Assembly: GCF_006438845.1 (NCBI RefSeq)
Contig: NZ_RCZJ01000001.1
Location: 682,001 to 746,000, forward strand
Reading direction: 5' to 3'
Length of the DNA: 64,000 nt
Source: Variovorax ginsengisoli
GTDB taxonomy: Bacteria > Pseudomonadota > Gammaproteobacteria > Burkholderiales > Burkholderiaceae_C
The notes under the pieces are model-generated. The model saw nothing but the letters and a program-made list of their open reading frames with translations. It searched no databases and was not told the origin of the DNA. Of this stretch, positions 63,772 through 64,000 are shown piece after piece; positions within the stretch are counted from its first letter, which is position 1; every line of letters starts with the position of its first letter. The position numbers and the translations under genes are program-made.

Positions 63772-64000
63772 ATGCAGGACTTGCTCTTTCCCGATGGCGA
63801 CGCGGCGCTGCCACCGTCCGCGCCGTCCGCGCCGTCGCCCTCCCTCCGGCCCGCGAAGGCTGCCGCGCCACGCTTGGCCCGTACCGCCGCGATTGAGGCG
63901 CAGGTGCCCGATCCTGCACTGCAAGCGCTGGCAGAAGGCTTGCCTGCCCACGTGCGACTCGGCACGTCGACGTGGTCCTACCCCGGCTGGGCAGGCATCG
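63772..64000 (+). CDS. DUF72 family protein (5' part, runs off the window)
   Basis: The frame opens with MQDLLFPDGD, passes an Ala/Pro/Ser-rich segment, then reaches HVRLGTSTWSYPGWAGI, the N-terminal strand of DUF72 (YecE-like TIM-barrel) proteins. It continues past the right edge. Function is unknown. It is divergent from the small membrane-protein gene. Confidence 0.75.
   Translation, partial: MQDLLFPDGDAALPPSAPSAPSPSLRPAKAAAPRLARTAAIEAQVPDPALQALAEGLPAHVRLGTSTWSYPGWAGI

Overview
The window looks like a chromosomal segment of a high-GC betaproteobacterium, most likely Comamonadaceae (Variovorax-like). The grounds are the conserved gene blocks rseP-bamA-skp-lpxD-fabZ-lpxA-lpxB-rnhB, rlmE-ftsH-folP-glmM, exbB-exbD-lpxK-Trm112-kdsB-adk and mltG-tmk-holB-pilZ-tatD, together with the protein sequences themselves. 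I recognised no rRNA, tRNA, CRISPR array, insertion sequence or prophage. Coding density is very high and nearly all of it is core or conserved-accessory sequence.

Layout. (1) 1-9237: envelope biogenesis operon on the plus strand: intramembrane protease RseP, outer-membrane assembly protein BamA, chaperone Skp, the lipid A enzymes LpxD/LpxA/LpxB with FabZ between, then RNase HII and a SpoU-type RNA methyltransferase. (2) 9388-15653: carAB, a Kdo hydroxylase-like dioxygenase, a terminator, greA and a DUF4149 membrane protein. (3) 15686-22547: a 9-bp tandem repeat, a DXD glycosyltransferase and a YhbY protein on the minus strand, then rlmE, ftsH, folP, glmM and a MOSC protein. (4) 22628-28180: a minus-strand acyl-CoA operon whose kinase and dehydrogenase resemble the two halves of human ACAD10/ACAD11. 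It also encodes a PaaG-like isomerase/hydratase, a PaaH-like dehydrogenase and a Crp/Fnr regulator. (5) 28213-33937: a FimV-like protein, a 2-hydroxyacid dehydrogenase, a small unknown gene, lexA with two SOS boxes, and an asparaginase. (6) 33962-37781: adk, kdsB, Trm112-like, lpxK, exbD and exbB on the minus strand. (7) 38094-44777: xseA, sodB, two small secreted proteins and two unrelated isocitrate dehydrogenases in tandem. (8) 44972-53830: clpS-clpA, cardiolipin synthase, sbcB, an iron alcohol dehydrogenase, an esterase and a thioesterase-acetyltransferase fusion. (9) 53832-64000: ygfZ, the mltG-tmk-holB-pilZ-tatD-ankyrin operon, an adenylyl cyclase-FHA protein, LD-carboxypeptidase, a TadA fusion and the start of a DUF72 gene.

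How the genes work together. Lipid A and Kdo assembly recur across the window (lpxD, lpxA, lpxB, lpxK, kdsB, Kdo hydroxylase), alongside envelope quality control (RseP, BamA, Skp, FtsH) and peptidoglycan or precursor metabolism (GlmM, MltG, LD-carboxypeptidase). DNA replication and repair is represented by LexA, XseA, SbcB, HolB and Tmk.

The most interesting parts are the ACAD10/11-like operon with a possible Crp/Fnr-type operator, the tandem LexA sites between lexA and asparaginase, and two fusion proteins (TadA with a degenerate hydrolase domain, and YbgC thioesterase with GNAT). I did not find a clear new defence or mobile system.
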